Part shown: in pieces, positions 1 to 12,794 of the stretch
Numbering within the stretch: position 1 is the stretch's first letter
How the letters are laid out: the number at the start of each line of letters is the position of its first letter
DNA from: Vibrio maritimus
GTDB taxonomy: Bacteria > Pseudomonadota > Gammaproteobacteria > Enterobacterales > Vibrionaceae
Length of the DNA stretch: 64,000 bases
NCBI GenBank assembly: GCA_000755425.1
Contig: BBMT01000002.1
Location: forward strand, 186,001 to 250,000
Direction: 5' to 3'
Program-made: the position numbers and the translations under genes
The notes under the pieces: model-generated
What the model was told of the DNA's origin: nothing
Seen by the model: only the letters and a program-made list of their open reading frames with translations
Database searches by the model: none

Positions 1-1638
1 CGTTAGGCTAGAAGCGATGTTTTGCTCTGGTGCAAAGATGTTGCTCGTATCATCGAAGTTCCATACAGAGGTGATGTTTGGAGCGTTTTCATCACAGCTA
101 AACAGCAGCTCATCAACATCGATGTATAGGCAGTTTGCGGTGCGCTTACGGGCATAGGCATCAAATATCTCCCAAGCTTCGCCAACAAACTCTGAATCTT
201 CTTTGCGGTAGTAACTGCCGTTAAAGAACAGCTCTGGATTCCAAGCTGCTGATTTAAAAAAGGCCTACTTGATAGGTCTTGTTTGAATCAATATCGTTTA
301 GCGCAGGACCATGGTAGTCAAGACCACTTTCATAACTCAGCATAGCGCTAAGCGCTTCGCCAGATACGCTCACTTGATATAGCGACGAGAAACCAGGCGT
401 GTTAGCTGGTTGGCGTTCAATTGGATACGCTTGATGGAAGTCTTCTTGAGTTAATGAGCCAGGTGCCCAGATTTCACTGTCTTCAATTTCTCCACGACTT
501 AGGAAACTGGCATCTATTTGATAAGTAGTTCCCGACTTAGGAGCTGTAAAGTCGGTCAAGCTGTCGTGTAGTATATCTAAAATATCATCACGGCTTGGCT
601 GGTTGAGTGATACCGCAATTTCGGTGTTCGCATCGGGAGCATAGGTTCCCATGATGCCATCAATACGACGTTTGGTTACCTCGTTAATAGGTAACGATTC
701 GGTAATATCGAGTTCGGCAATGGTTTCGGGCGTTGTTGCGGTTTTGGTGGCGAGGTCAAACGTTACGGTGACGTCGGTGTAACCTTTAGCATTAAAATCA
801 GGCAGCAGTACGGTCGTGCCATTTACTCTAGTGGTCTTCGGTGAATCGTGAGTGTGTCCGCCGAGCACAAGATCGATGCCGTCAACAAAGGTAGCCAGTG
901 CGACATCAGTACCATGACCAAGATGGCTGAGCATCACCATATAGTCTACTTGATCGCTATAGGCTGCGATGATCTCGCGAGCGCGCTCGTTCCAGTCCCA
1001 GCGCATTCTGAAGTCGTCGATAAAATCTACTTGAGGCTTGATCTCTTCATCTAGCTCATTCCATGGCCCCGACGTCATGCCAAATACACCCACCTTAATG
1101 CAGCCTACCTCGGCAATCGCAAAGTCTACTCCTGCAAATCCGGCTGGGTCATTGCCATAGTACTCGGTGTTAGAGGCGAGTACCGTTGATACATCGTCTT
1201 TTGCGTATTCTAGTAACTGCTCAGGCCCCCAGGCAAAGTCGTGATTACCAATCACGCGGTAATCAAACTCCAAGGCTTGCGTGGCCTCAAGCGTGGCATA
1301 GCCTCTGACAGTTGCTCCGCAACCGTTCCTTTTTCATAGTCATCACCCCCATTGGTAAATAGGGTGTAGGGCTCCTCGGCAAGCGCATCGACATGAGCTT
1401 GTTTGATTTTGCTATAAAACTGCTCGCGATAACCGAAATGGCCGTGTAAGTCAGCGACGTGGATAAAGCGAATGGTTTGCGTGTCGGCACTGGTGTCACA
1501 GGCTGGTCCATGAGACTTAGTCGGTGCAACAGGAATAGGATCACCAAGCGATACGCTGGTGTTATCGTTACAACCAGAGAGCAATATTGTGGATAGGGCG
1601 CTGCTTAATGCCAGCAATGTAAAGCGAGTACGTGTCAT
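1..1638 (-). CDS. 5'-nucleotidase-like metallophosphatase lipoprotein (partial, two frameshifts)
   Basis: Calcineurin-like metallophosphatase of the UshA/5'-nucleotidase type, probably exported and lipid-anchored. The protein starts with a signal peptide ending in the lipobox LLSGC (Cys about residue 23). It then shows the metal-site motifs DLHGHFG, NGGDDYEKG, GNHDF, SHLGHG and GGHTHD, followed by the start of the C-terminal nucleotidase domain. The 3' end lies outside the window. Two frameshifts interrupt it. One G is missing near 1304, just before the GNHD motif, and one extra T sits in a six-T run at about 256-261. Correcting both gives a continuous protein to the window edge. The start at 1638 is chosen because it puts the signal peptide at the N-terminus; the ribosome site is weak. 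It is divergent from mreB. The substrate cannot be told from sequence. Confidence 0.8.
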
Positions 1639-3059
<1,421 letters not shown>

Positions 3060-3067
3060 TGGTTTCT

Positions 3068-3098
3068 CTCTAGTTTTGGTGTGGTACTGAAACTAGAG
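3068..3098 (+). promoter_or_regulatory. Hairpin between mreB and mreC
   Basis: CTCTAGTTT at 3068-3076 and AAACTAGAG at 3090-3098 form a perfect 9-bp stem with a 13-nt loop. No U-run follows, so it looks more like an mRNA processing or stabilising hairpin than a terminator. Confidence 0.45.
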
Positions 3099-3120
3099 TC
3101 CGCATCAAGGTTATGAGTAC

Positions 3121-3984
3121 ATGAAACCAATATTTGGTCGAGGTCCGTCCTTACAACTTCGGTTATTTCTTGCTGTAACTCTATCAGCCGGCTTAATGCT
3201 GGCTGATAGTCGTTTAGACACATTCTCCAATTTCCGCTATCTGCTGAACAGTGCCGTTGCGCCTATTCAATATGCTGCCAACTTACCGCGTAGCATGTTT
3301 GATGGTGTCTATGAGCGTCTCAATACCCGTCAAGGCTTGGCTGAGCAGAACATCAACCTCAAACGTGAAGTACTGCGCCTGAAAAGCGATCTTATCTTGC
3401 TCGATCAATATCGTGAAGAGAACCAGCGTTTCCGTGAACTACTTGGCTCGTCTTTTGTGAGGGATGAGAAGAAAGTGGTCACCGAGGTGATGGCGGTGGA
3501 TACCTCTCCTTATCGCCACCAAGTGGTGATCGATAAAGGTCGTATTGATGGTGTTTACGAAGGCCAACCGGTTATCAATGAAAACGGTATTGTCGGTCAA
3601 GTGACGTTTGTTGGGGCGCACAATAGCCGAATTATGCTTTTAACGGATACCAACAGTGCGATCCCAGTACAGGTGATCCGCAATGACATCCGTGTTATTG
3701 GCTCTGGTAACGGCTCTATTGATGAAATCCAACTGGAGCACATTCCTACCAGTACCGATATTCAGCCTGACGATCTTCTAGTGACCTCTGGTCTTGGCGG
3801 TATTTACCCTGAAGGTTATCCAGTGGCGCACGTTAAGTCGGTGCAACGCGATAATCGTCGTGAGTTCGCTAATATCATCGCTGAGCCAGTGGTTGATTTT
3901 GACCGTTTGCGCTACCTACTTTTGATCTGGCCGAATAATGATAGGCAGCAGCAGGAAGTAGAAGACATCCTCAATGCAGAATAA
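3121..3984 (+). CDS. mreC: Rod shape-determining protein MreC
   Basis: Bitopic inner-membrane protein that links MreB to the periplasmic PBP2/RodA machinery. It is 287 residues long: a short cytoplasmic start, one membrane helix near residues 12-28, a charged coiled-coil at about 65-110, then the beta-rich MreC core with the conserved region VINENGIVGQV. The tail is rich in Gln and Glu. The ATG at 3121 follows an AAGG-type ribosome site. mreD begins 17 bases after its stop, which points to co-transcription. Confidence 0.96.
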   Translation: MKPIFGRGPSLQLRLFLAVTLSAGLMLADSRLDTFSNFRYLLNSAVAPIQYAANLPRSMFDGVYERLNTRQGLAEQNINLKREVLRLKSDLILLDQYREENQRFRELLGSSFVRDEKKVVTEVMAVDTSPYRHQVVIDKGRIDGVYEGQPVINENGIVGQVTFVGAHNSRIMLLTDTNSAIPVQVIRNDIRVIGSGNGSIDEIQLEHIPTSTDIQPDDLLVTSGLGGIYPEGYPVAHVKSVQRDNRREFANIIAEPVVDFDRLRYLLLIWPNNDRQQQEVEDILNAE

Positions 3985-4001
3985 AGGATTAACACACAAT
4001 T

Positions 4002-4490
4002 ATGGCTAACAGCTCTTTTCGCAGTCATATGGTGATTGGCACGTCGCTGCTGGTGGCATTGGTGCTGCAAACCATCCCATGGCCGGGCGTTTTGGATTTT
4101 ATCCGCCCTTCATGGCTATTTTTGGTGCTCGGTTACTGGGTGCTGGCGCTGCCGCACCGCGTGAATGTGGGTACTGCCTTGTTTGTCGGTTTAGTGTGGG
4201 ATCTGCTTGTCGGCTCGACGCTTGGTATACGCGGCATGATGATGTCGATTGTGGTCTACGTCATCGCGCTTAACTTTTTGGTATTGAGAAACATGGCATT
4301 GTGGCAGCAGGCAACCATTATGGCGCTGTTGTCTATGGTGCTCGAAGTGTGCATCTTTTTCGGCGAGTATTTGATCCAAGACGTGACTTTTAATCCAATG
4401 TCGCTGTGGAGTGGTTTGATTAACTGTATACTCTGGCCATGGATGTTTTTACTGCTACGTCGAGTAAGAAGGCATTGGCATGTCAGATAA
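4002..4490 (+). CDS. mreD: Rod shape-determining protein MreD
   Basis: Small polytopic inner-membrane partner of MreC. It has 162 residues, mostly in five or six hydrophobic segments, with the MreD-like run GLVWDLLVGSTLGIRG near residue 66. The ATG is 17 bases behind mreC. The last 11 bases overlap the start of maf, so the two are probably translationally coupled. Length and order match the family. Confidence 0.93.
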   Translation: MANSSFRSHMVIGTSLLVALVLQTIPWPGVLDFIRPSWLFLVLGYWVLALPHRVNVGTALFVGLVWDLLVGSTLGIRGMMMSIVVYVIALNFLVLRNMALWQQATIMALLSMVLEVCIFFGEYLIQDVTFNPMSLWSGLINCILWPWMFLLLRRVRRHWHVR

Positions 4491-5064
4491 TCAGTCTGTA
4501 TCACGTGTTGTATTGGCGTCCACATCACCGCGCCGCAGAGAATTATTGACTCAACTAGGCTACGAATTTTCCATTGTTAGTCCAGACATTGAAGAGCAGC
4601 AGCAAGATAGTGAAGCGCCAGAAGAATATGTGGCGCGTTTGTCGCGAGAAAAGGCACAGGCCGGTCTGGCATTGAGCAACCAAAACAGTGTGGTTGTGGG
4701 GTCTGATACCGTGGTTGTGCTCGATGGTCATGTGCTTGAAAAGCCGCACGACTTTGACCATGCCAATCGCATGCTGAGTAGCATGTCCGGTCAAAAACAC
4801 CAAGTGCTGACAGCGGTCAGCGTGGTAAGCAAATTAAAGCAAGCATCGGTGGTGGTGACCACGGATGTATGGTTCAAAACACTCAGCCAACAAGAAATAG
4901 AACGATATTGGCAAAGTGGTGAACCGAAAGATAAAGCTGGCAGTTATGGTATCCAAGGATTAGGTGGGCGTTTTGTTACTCGGATCGAGGGCAGCTATTA
5001 CGCCGTAGTGGGACTGCCGCTGTATGAAACTGACCAGCTCTTGCAAGAATTTATAAATAATTAA
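4480..5064 (+). CDS. maf: Maf/YhdE-type nucleoside triphosphate pyrophosphatase
   Basis: Hydrolyses non-canonical or surplus NTPs to the monophosphate and pyrophosphate. Family members of the YhdE type act on dTTP/UTP. The 194-residue protein has the N-terminal signature LASTSPRRRELL near residue 11, the acidic motif VVGSDTVV near residue 72, and GSYGIQGLGG near 150. It overlaps the end of mreD and is followed after 18 bases by rng, the order usual in enterobacteria and vibrios. Confidence 0.93.
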   Translation: MSDNQSVSRVVLASTSPRRRELLTQLGYEFSIVSPDIEEQQQDSEAPEEYVARLSREKAQAGLALSNQNSVVVGSDTVVVLDGHVLEKPHDFDHANRMLSSMSGQKHQVLTAVSVVSKLKQASVVVTTDVWFKTLSQQEIERYWQSGEPKDKAGSYGIQGLGGRFVTRIEGSYYAVVGLPLYETDQLLQEFINN

Positions 5065-5082
5065 AAATATTGAGGTGCGCTC

Positions 5083-6551
5083 ATGAGTGCAGAGCTGTTG
5101 ATAAACGTAACTCCCAGTGAAACAAGAGTTGCGATGATAGAGAGTGGAATTCTCCAAGAAGTCCACATTGAACGCGAAGCCAAACGAGGCATCGTAGGGA
5201 ACATCTACAAAGGCAAAGTCAGTCGCGTGCTTCCGGGGATGCAAGCGGCGTTCGTCGACATCGGTCTGGAAAAGGCCGCGTTTCTTCATGCCTCCGATAT
5301 TGTCCCTCACACCGAATGTGTTGCCGAAAACGAGAAAAAACAGTTTCAAGTACGCGACATCTCAGAGCTAGTCCGTCAAGGTCAAGATATTGTTGTGCAA
5401 GTGGTCAAAGATCCACTGGGCACCAAAGGCGCTCGCCTAACCACCGACATTACCCTACCTTCACGATACTTAGTATTCATGCCGGGAGCGAGCCACGTAG
5501 GTGTGTCACAGCGTATTGAAAGCGAAGATGAACGCTTACGCCTCAAGCGAGTTGTTGCCGATTACTGCGATGAGAATGGCGGGTTCATTATTCGTACCGC
5601 CGCCGAAGGTGCGAATGAGAAAGAGCTGGCGCAAGATGCCGCGTTTCTTAAGCGTTTGTGGACTAAAATCAATGAGCGCCGTACTAAATACAAGACACGT
5701 TCAACCTTGTATGGTGAGTTAGGCTTAGCGCATCGTATTTTGCGTGATTTTGTTGGTACCGAAATCACCCGCATTCAGGTCGATTCTCGTTTGATATTCG
5801 AGAGTCTAAAAGAGTTCACCAGCGAATTTGTTCCTGAACTAGAGTCACTGTTGGAACTCTATGAAGGCGATAAGCGATCTTCGATATGTTCGATACGGAG
5901 AACGAAATTCAGCGCTCACTGGAGCGTAAGGTCGATCTGAAATCGGGCGGCTACTTGATCATTGATCAAACTGAAGCCATGACCACGGTAGACATCAACA
6001 CCGGTGCATTCGTCGGTCGCCGCAACCTGGAAGAGACCATCTTTAACACTAATGTTGAAGCGACTCAGGCGATTGCTCGTCAGCTGAGGCTGCGTAACTT
6101 AGGTGGTATCATCATTATCGACTTCATTGACATGGGACTGGATGAACACCGTCAGCGTGTTTTGACTTCTCTTGAAGCGGCACTGTCAAAAGATCGTGTA
6201 AAAACCAATATCAATGGCTTTACTCAGCTTGGCTTGGTGGAAATGACCCGTAAGCGCACCCGTGAAAGTATTGAACATGTATTGTGTAGCGGTTGTCCAA
6301 CTTGTGAAGGTCGTGGTTCGGTGAAAACGGTGGAAACAGTCTGTTATGAGATCCTTCGTGAGATCACCCGAGTCAACCGAGCTTACGATGCTGACAAATT
6401 TGTGGTTTACGCGGCTCCAGCTGTAGCGGAAGCGTTAGAAGGTGAAGAGTCACATGCACTCGCCGAGCTTGAAGTCTTTATTGGTAAGCAAGTTCGAATT
6501 CAAGCGGAACCACTGTATATTCAAGAACAATTTGATGTTGTTATGATGTGA
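5083..6551 (+). CDS. rng: Ribonuclease G (one frameshift)
   Basis: Endoribonuclease that matures the 5' end of 16S rRNA and cuts some mRNAs. Order of parts: S1 RNA-binding domain at about 40-130, catalytic core with the signature QTEAMTTVDINTGAFVG, DFIDM with a metal-binding Asp, and the zinc-link CPTCEGRG near residue 408. One C is missing at about 5875, where GDKPIFDMFD should be read. Restoring it gives 489 residues, the normal RNase G length without the long tail of RNase E. The start follows a good GAGGTG ribosome site at 5083. The stop lies 10 bases before the GTG of yhdP. Confidence 0.94.
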
Positions 6552-6561
6552 TGAGAAGTTT

Positions 6562-9500
6562 GTGAGTCCTCGCGTTAATCAAATCATACGCCTATTTCTC
6601 TGGCTATTATTGACCGTGCTGGTGTTACTTGCCTCCACGGTCACAGTGCTGCGTGTCGGCCTGCCTCAACTGAACAAAGTCCAACCTGAGATCGTTACTT
6701 GGATAAACCAAGGTACAGGGTTGAACGTCTCGCTCAAAGATGTACGTGGTTTCTGGCGTAACACTCACCCGTCAATCTCACTACAAGGGGTATCTGTCGG
6801 TCTCCCTGACAGTCCTGATACCAAATTTGAAGTCTCTAACCTAGAGCTTGAGTTCGACCTAGTACAAACCGTGTTGCAGCGTCAGCCTGTATTGGCGGAT
6901 ATGGTGATCAACGGTATGACTCTGGACGTTCGTTCAGTGGATCTGCTCAAGGCGGCGGAGAGTAAACCGCCAGAATCGGAAACCAACGCGCCTGCAAAAA
7001 GTGGTGAACAGTTACTCCAGCGTTTGGACAACTTACTGTTGAGGCAGCTTGACCGATTCACGGTAGCGGACTCGACCATCCACTACACCTCTATTTCTGA
7101 TGAAGCTCGTCAGTTAGACATCGAGAACTTGCAGTGGCGTAACGAAAAACGTCGCCACTTAGCGCAAGGCGTGGTGTCCATCGCCGATGCCAATCTCAAT
7201 GCGCTTGAAGTGCGAGCGGACTTTGTTGATAACGGCTCTTTGACCAGTGTGACGGGCGATTTTTACGTTACGGTAGATGAAATGTCGCTGTCTCCTTGGC
7301 TATCGGATGAGCAGAAGCAGCAAACGGGCATTGAATCAGGCTCGGTCAGCCTAAGAGCTTGGCTTGAGCTAGACAATAGCAAAGCCAAAGAAGTCTATTT
7401 GGATGTGCTTCCTTCTGAACTCAGTTGGAAAAGAGATAATCGGCAACATGACCTCATCGTTGAATCTGCGGTATTACATCTATTGCCATCCACGTCGGGT
7501 TGGCAATTGAATGTACACCAAGTGCAGGCGCGTACTGATGAAGTGACTTGGCCAGAGCTGGATATTGCTGTTGATTGGAATCGTGATAATCAATGGCAAG
7601 TTAATATCTCCGAGCTCGATGTGGATAGCTTAAAGCCATTGGCGACATTGGCCAATAACGAGACCATTGACCAGTGGCTGTCGAGACTTAACCCGGGCGG
7701 CCGTATTGAAGACATCCGCGTTTCTCAACTTGCTGGTACTGATTCGATTAAGTACTCGGCGTCATTAAAACAAATGTCGCTTTCTCAATGGGGGCTGCTA
7801 CCGGGATTTTCTCATGTTTCTGGCCATCTGCGCGGTAACACTGAGCGTGCTTATGCGCGAGTGTCGGTTATTGATGACAAGTTCCCATACGGTGATGTAT
7901 TCCAAGCACCATTGAATATCAAACAAGGTTTGGTTGACATCCACTGGGAGAATCATGGTGAACAAGGCTGGTCGCTATGGTCGGATAAAGTGACAGCTGC
8001 CACGCCTGACCTTCAAGTTCTGGGGGCATTTAGGCTCGATTTCCCTAAAAATGACAGTCCGTTCTTGTCCTTCTATGCAGAAGCGGATCTGTACAACGCA
8101 GGGGAAGTGTGGCGGTACTTGCCAACTCTAGCAATGGGGCAGAGCTTAACAGACTATCTATCTGCAGCGATTCAAGCCGGTCGCGTGAACACCTCTAAGC
8201 TATTGTGGTACGGTAAGCTTTCTGATTTCCCGTATCGCGACAACAACGGTATGTTCCAGGCGTTTGTTGGCCTGCGAGATGCCAAATTTAGCTTTGACAC
8301 TAACTGGCCGCCGCTAACAGACCTGCAGCTTGATCTGCTGTTCCAAAACGAGAGCATGTATCTCGACTCGCGTTCTGCGACTTTAATGGATGTGAAAGGG
8401 CAGCGTATAACTGGTCGAATCCCTCAGTTGCGTGGTGATGGTCATCTTGAAATTGAGGCGAAAGCAGCCGGAAAAGGCAGTGCGGTACGTGATTATATGA
8501 CCGCTTCACCTTTGGTGGACTCGGTTGGTGCCGCGCTAACAGCGGTTCAAGTTAGCGGCGATGTTAATGCCGACTTCCAGCTTTATATTCCTTTTGGTGG
8601 TGATGACACGCCATCTAGAGCTTGGGGTCATGCTGAACTAAGTGACAATCACGTTGAGATTGACGCTCCGCCGATGACACTTGAGCAAGTTTCCGGTCGT
8701 ATTGAGTTTGACAATGACGTGGTTAAGGCGACGGGATTGTCTGCAAACTTGCTTGATCAACCGATCAATTTGGACTTCCAAGGTCAAAATGCAAGCAATG
8801 GCTATGCGGTGAAGATCAACTCCGTTGGTGACTGGAGCACAGCACCGCTAGAGCCTTACATTGGCGACAAGGTCGTCAGCCGCTTATCAGGGCACGCACC
8901 TTGGCACTTGGATGTCGACATCCAGCTCAACGATGTGGGCTTTACTTATCAGCTTGATTTGGATGCAAACCTAGTCACTATTGCCAGCGATTACCCTTAT
9001 CCACTGAGCAAGTCGTTTGGTGACGCAGGTAAAGCAAGGCTTCAGGCTTCAGGCAATCAGGAAAATATTACCGCTCGTTTGCAATTGCCGTCGGTGAAAT
9101 ATCAAACTGAAATTGACATTACTCAGTCAGTCCCGGTGCTTAAAGCGACCAACTTAGTGCTTGGTGATGGCGGTTTTAAAATTAGTCCAATTGTCGGCCA
9201 TCACTTCCAAGTGCGTTCAGACACTATCGATTTTGATAAGTGGAGTGAGGTGTTTAAAGAGCCACCGAGTGACAAAAAAGCGGTGCTCGATGACTTGCCG
9301 AAGCCAGAGTTGCCTCTGCCAAAGCGTGCCAGTGTAGAAGCTAAAGAACTGATATTAGGTGGAATTGAATGGCACGATGTCAATTTCGATGCTAGATATA
9401 AAAAGGGTGGCTGGCAGTTTGCACTGGATAGCCAAGAGGCGAAAGGTGAAGCCAGTTACAGTGATAACAATGAGCTTCATGTTGCTTTGAGCCGCCTTCA

Positions 9501-10452
9501 TATTTATGTGCCGGAGCTTGATGAGATTGCTGACCAAGATGAGTCGATCATCACTCAAGAAAACCCAGATGCACCGATTGTGACCGATTTTGAGCGTTCC
9601 TTGTTTAATGCATTGCCCGATACCTTGCTAACCATCGATAACTTTTGGTTCCAAGGTTACAAGGTGGGTAAGGTCGACATGGATGTATCTAGGCAGGGCA
9701 ATAAGCTGGTTTGGAACAAGTTGCAGCTCTCTAGCGGCGCCAACCAAGTGGATATCGATGGTGATTGGATGGTGTCCGGTGATCAGAATAAGACCCAAGT
9801 GAACTTCGCGGTTAAAGGTGAAAATAACAGCGACCTCATGGAGCGGTTTGGCATCACGACGGTATTCAACGCGCGCCGTTTGAAATGAATGCCAAACTCG
9901 ATTGGGAAGCGCACCGTGGTCTATGCGCCTTGATACTGTCAATGGTGATTTGAAAACCAAGCTTGGCAAAGGGTGATCTCCGATGTGAGTGGCGCGGCGC
10001 GACTGCTTGGCCTGTTCAGTCTCGACTCTATTATTCGTAAAATGCAGCTCGATTTCTCGGATGTGTTTGACAAAGGCATGGCCTTTAACTCGATTACAGG
10101 CAGCGGCCGAGTACGTGATGGTGTGTTTGTCACCAACGACATCAAGATGGATGCGGTAGCCGGTGATATGAGAATCAAAGGTTTGGCTGATCTTTCTAAA
10201 CAAACGGTAGATGCAGAGGTGAGCTTTACCCCTGACATGACTTCTGGCATTCCTATCATCACCGCATTTGCGGTAACGCCACAAACGGCGTTGGTCGTGC
10301 TGGCTGTGACGACAGTGATCTCACCGGTTGTTGAGGTAGTCACGCAAGTTAATTACTCGGTAAAAGGGCCGCTTGATTCACCGACCGTTAGTGAAATATC
10401 CCGCAGTAGCGGTGAATATACGCTGCCTGAGGATCTTAAGAAGGAGAAATAA
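6562..10452 (+). CDS. yhdP: AsmA-like envelope lipid-transport protein YhdP (three frameshifts)
   Basis: Very large AsmA-family protein (about 1297 residues after repair) with one N-terminal membrane helix (about residues 9-30) and a long periplasmic beta-rich part. In E. coli, YhdP bridges the envelope and helps move phospholipid to the outer membrane. The start is a GTG at 6562, because the ATG at 6551 reaches a stop after four codons. Three single G losses, near 9861, 9909 and 9972, fall within about 112 bases. Together they remove one codon's worth of bases and leave a garbled stretch with a false stop at 9886-9888. Position between rng and the nitrilase gene supports the call. Confidence 0.9.
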
Positions 10453-10459
10453 GTCGTCT

Positions 10460-11284
10460 ATGAGCATGGAACGCTTTGGAATCATACAAATGACCTCGGG
10501 GCCAGACCCACAACGTAATTTTGAGCACATTGAGCAAAAAGTCGCGTTCTTGGCAGACAAAGGTATGCGCTGGATACTAACGCCTGAAAATGCGTTGGTA
10601 TTCGGCCAGCGCCGAGACTACCACCAACACGCAGAATACTTGGGCAAAGGAGAGTTTCAAACCAAGCTCGCCAATCTTGCTAAGCGATATAGCGTGAATC
10701 TGATCATCGGCAGCTTTCCGATTCGCATTTCCGACAGCGAAGTGTCGACCACTACTCTGGTCTTTGACAGTAATGGTCAGCGTATGAATCATTACGACAA
10801 GCTGCACATGTTTGACGTCGATGTGAATGACGCCCATAAGACTTATCGTGAGTCCGAAACCTTTAAGGCTGGGGGCAATATCGCTATGGTGCCGACAGAT
10901 TTTGGCGCGATTGGGCTGTCTATCTGTTATGATTTGCGCTTTCCGCACTTGTACTGCGCGCTTAGGTCGCAAGGCGCGAATGTGATTGTCGTGCCAGCTG
11001 CGTTTACTGCGGTGACCGGCAAGGCGCATTGGGAAGTGCTGCTTCGAGCGAGAGCCATCGAAAACCAATGTTGGATCGTTGCCGCTAACCAATGTGGTAC
11101 TCACCCATGCGGTCGAGAGACTTGGGGGCGCTCTATGGTGGTGTCTCCATGGGGAGAGATCCAAGGCCAACTTGAGCAGCAAGCGGGCACCATTACTGCC
11201 GAATTGAATTTTGATGTGGTCGAAGAGGTAAGACAGAGCATGCCTGTCGCTAAACATATCCGCTTCGAGCAACATCTCCACTAA
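10460..11284 (+). CDS. Carbon-nitrogen hydrolase (nitrilase superfamily)
   Basis: Cytoplasmic amidase-like enzyme of 274 residues. The Glu-Lys-Cys catalytic triad is visible in TPENALVFG (Glu about residue 42), YDKLHMFDVD (Lys about 115) and SICYDLRFP (Cys about 156). The pattern resembles the NIT1/NIT2 omega-amidase or deaminated-glutathione amidase group, but the substrate is not settled by sequence. The ATG at 10460 is preferred because AGGAGA lies 12 bases upstream and the longer reading would run deep into yhdP; an ATG two codons later is also possible. It sits between yhdP and tldD as in other vibrios. Confidence 0.9.
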   Translation: MSMERFGIIQMTSGPDPQRNFEHIEQKVAFLADKGMRWILTPENALVFGQRRDYHQHAEYLGKGEFQTKLANLAKRYSVNLIIGSFPIRISDSEVSTTTLVFDSNGQRMNHYDKLHMFDVDVNDAHKTYRESETFKAGGNIAMVPTDFGAIGLSICYDLRFPHLYCALRSQGANVIVVPAAFTAVTGKAHWEVLLRARAIENQCWIVAANQCGTHPCGRETWGRSMVVSPWGEIQGQLEQQAGTITAELNFDVVEEVRQSMPVAKHIRFEQHLH

Positions 11285-11309
11285 TTATACTTATTAAGAG
11301 CACTCAAAT

Positions 11310-12748
11310 ATGGAACGCATAGAAGACGCGCTATTAGGCCCAACTGGTCTCTCTGAGCAAGATATTGAAGCTACGCTAGCGAGCATTGCGACTCGCCAAA
11401 TTGACTATGCAGATATATACTTTCAATCCAGCTGGCACGAATCTTTAGTTCTTGAAGACAGCATCATCAAAGATGGCTCTTTCAACATTGATCGCGGTGT
11501 TGGTGTGCGCGCAGTGACTGGTGAGAAAACTGGTTTTGCGTATTCCGACCAAATCACCCTTGATGGCTGAAGCAGAGTGCAATCGCAGCTCGCGGTATTG
11601 CCCAGCAAGGTCAAAGTGCTCAAGTTAAAGCGCTGACTCGCAGCGACAACCAAGCCTATTATGCAGCAGTAAACCCGCTAGAAAGCTGGGAAAAGCAGCA
11701 AAAAACCGAGCTGCTGAAACAGCTCGATGCTTATATCCGTACTAAAGAGCCATTGGTCAAAGAAGTATCAGTGAGCCTAAGTGGTGTCTATGAACAAATG
11801 TTGGTTGCGGCAACCGATGGCACCTTTGCGGGTGATGTTCGTCCACTGGTTCGTTTGTCGATCAGCGTACTGGCGCAAAAAGGCGAGCGTCGCGAACGTG
11901 GCAGTGCAGGTGGCGGTGGCCGATATGGTTATGATTTCTTCCTATCAACGGAAGAGGGTCAGCAGGTTGCCTACAACTACGCTGACGAAGCGATTCGCCA
12001 AGCGCTGGTTAACCTTGAGGCGATTGATGCCCCTGCTGGCATGATGCCTGTGGTACTTGGTGCGGGTTGGCCGGGCGTACTATTGCATGAAGCGGTAGGT
12101 CACGGTTTAGAAGGTGACTTCAACCGTAAAGAGTCCTCTGTCTTCTCTGGCAAGGTTGGTGAGCAAGTGACTTCAAACCTTTGTACCATTGTTGATGACG
12201 GAACGCTGCAAGATTTGCGCGGCTCGCTTAACGTCGATGATGAAGGTGTACATGGTCAGTACAATACCCTGATCGAAAACGGTGTATTGAAAGGTTACCT
12301 ACAAGATAAGCTTAATGCGCGTCTTATGGGCGTGAACCCAACGGGTAATGCGCGCCGTGAGTCATACGCTCACTTACCAATGCCACGTATGACCAACACT
12401 TACATGCTGCCGGGTGAGCACTCTGCTGAAGAGATCATCTCAACGGTGAAGAAAGGCCTATATGCGCCAAACTTTGGCGGCGGTCAGGTGGACATCACCT
12501 CGGGTAAGTTTGTGTTCTCCGCATCAGAAGCGTACTTGATTGAGGATGGTAAGATCACAGCTCCAGTAAAAGGCGCAACGTTGATTGGCTCGGGTATTGA
12601 AGCGATGCAGCAAGTGTCCATGGTCGGCAATGATCTAGCGATTGACCGCGGTGTGGGCGTGTGTGGTAAAGCAGGACAAAGCGTGCCAGTCGGTGTCGGT
12701 CAGCCGAGCTTGAAGCTGGATGCCCTAACCGTGGGTGGCACGGACTAA
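11310..12748 (+). CDS. tldD: Metalloprotease subunit TldD (one frameshift)
   Basis: TldD works with TldE/PmbA as a zinc metalloprotease on unfolded peptides, including microcin B17 and CcdA in E. coli. The zinc motif [11 protein letters not shown] is present about residue 262, preceded by the long beta fold and followed by the glycine-rich C-terminal region with [15 protein letters not shown] single base is missing at about 11566, giving a false TGA right after ITLDG. Repair gives 479 residues, the family length. A strong terminator follows, so tldD closes this plus-strand run. No tldE is in the window. Confidence 0.94.
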
Positions 12749-12759
12749 TAGAACCGTAT

Positions 12760-12792
12760 AGAGCCTAGGTATCGATACCTAGCTCTTTTTTT
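12760..12792 (+). terminator. Rho-independent terminator after tldD
   Basis: AGAGC plus TAGGTATCGATACCTA plus GCTCT forms a long, nearly perfect stem followed by seven T. It ends the yhdP-tldD transcription unit and lies directly before the convergent PIN-PhoH gene. Confidence 0.85.
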
Positions 12793-12794
12793 GC

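Noticed and set aside
9628..11281. Long open frames on the minus strand opposite yhdP and the nitrilase gene (218 and 234 codons)
   Set aside because: They lie fully opposite well-supported genes, have no ribosome sites, and their sequences show the low-complexity look of antisense frames.
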